Positions 6,346 to 6,583 of a stretch of 6,583 bases of DNA are shown here, one piece after another (the first letter of the stretch is position 1; every line of letters starts with the position of its first letter). Below the pieces are notes generated by a model. It saw only the letters and a program-made list of their open reading frames with translations. It was not told the origin of the DNA and made no database searches. The position numbers and the translations under genes are program-made. Source of the stretch: Leptolinea sp. UBA5366 (GTDB lineage Bacteria > Chloroflexota > Anaerolineae > Anaerolineales > Anaerolineaceae); assembly GCA_002407845.1 (NCBI GenBank), contig DHPK01000032.1, positions 199,420 through 206,002 on the forward strand, in the 5' to 3' direction.

Positions 6346-6583
6346 CAGTCTATGCTAGCTAACTTTAAACGGAGGGCTAAAGCCTAATCATCTGCCTTTC
6401 ATGCATCAGAAGCGGAATGATCTATTCACCGGCAGCTGTGTTATTTCTTCCTTTTCAATCTCGTCTGCAAACATACTCCGCTGCGATGACATTATTCTTT
6501 TTTCATCAAAACAAACAACCGGAAACCTCTGCATCAAGAGAAATCACTACCACCCGCACATGAACTGCACCCTGAAACTTGGA
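6346..6583. other. No supportable gene to the window end
   Basis: Nothing convincing is present after the secreted-protein stop. A weak four-base stem GGCT/AGCC (6375-6384) with a two-base loop and no T-run is not a credible terminator. A 48-codon frame from 6417 to 6563 has no good ribosome binding site. On the minus strand all three frames close within 78 bases of the right edge, so only a very short gene tail could enter from there. Confidence 0.45.

Noticed and set aside
6375..6384. Small GGCT/AGCC hairpin after the secreted-protein gene as a terminator
   Set aside because: Only four pairs with a two-base loop and no T-run.
6417..6563. Plus-strand frame of 48 codons near the right end
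   Set aside because: No good ribosome binding site or promoter, no recognisable domain, and odd composition; too short to support.
1..6583. New defence, mobile or CRISPR-type system
   Set aside because: No direct-repeat array, transposase, integrase, nuclease, reverse transcriptase or toxin-antitoxin pair is visible; all but one of the genes fall into known housekeeping, transport or regulator families.

Overview
The window carries six genes in three transcription units, and one of the six is cut by the left edge. The sequence reads as a mid-GC bacterium. Two protein signatures suggest Chloroflexota, possibly Anaerolineae: the LepA switch region reads GVTIKASAVRM, and the lysylphosphatidylglycerol-synthase-type membrane protein carries GYLLNLLPLRLGEIGRA. 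This placement comes from remembered family patterns, not from a search, and is tentative.

Left, minus strand (1-2491): lepA (elongation factor 4) is complete. Six bases after its stop, a LPG-synthase-TM (UPF0104, flippase-like) membrane protein gene begins and runs off the window. No terminator is visible between them, so they look co-transcribed.

Centre, divergent intergenic region and plus-strand operon (2492-5371): a strong sigma-70-type promoter (TTGACT, 17 bp, TATCAT) drives four genes. These are a family 3 polar amino-acid substrate-binding protein, a HisM/GlnP-type permease, a GlnQ-type ATPase, and a small TrpR-superfamily regulator of the YerC/YecD type. A 12-bp hairpin without a T-tract separates the binding-protein gene from the permease and probably sets higher expression of the first gene. 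A good intrinsic terminator closes the operon. The first three genes form a complete amino-acid importer, with the single permease presumably acting as a homodimer. The fourth gene is a plausible local regulator, and TNTCAT-like repeats upstream of and within the promoter are candidate operator sites.

Right (5372-6583): a pyrimidine-rich non-coding stretch leads to an extended -10 promoter and a gene for a secreted protein of unknown function with four cysteines. About 240 bases without a supportable gene follow to the end.

Nothing in the window is a mobile element, CRISPR array, RNA gene or obvious defence system. The most interesting point is the pairing of a TrpR-like regulator with an amino-acid transporter and a repeat-bearing promoter.
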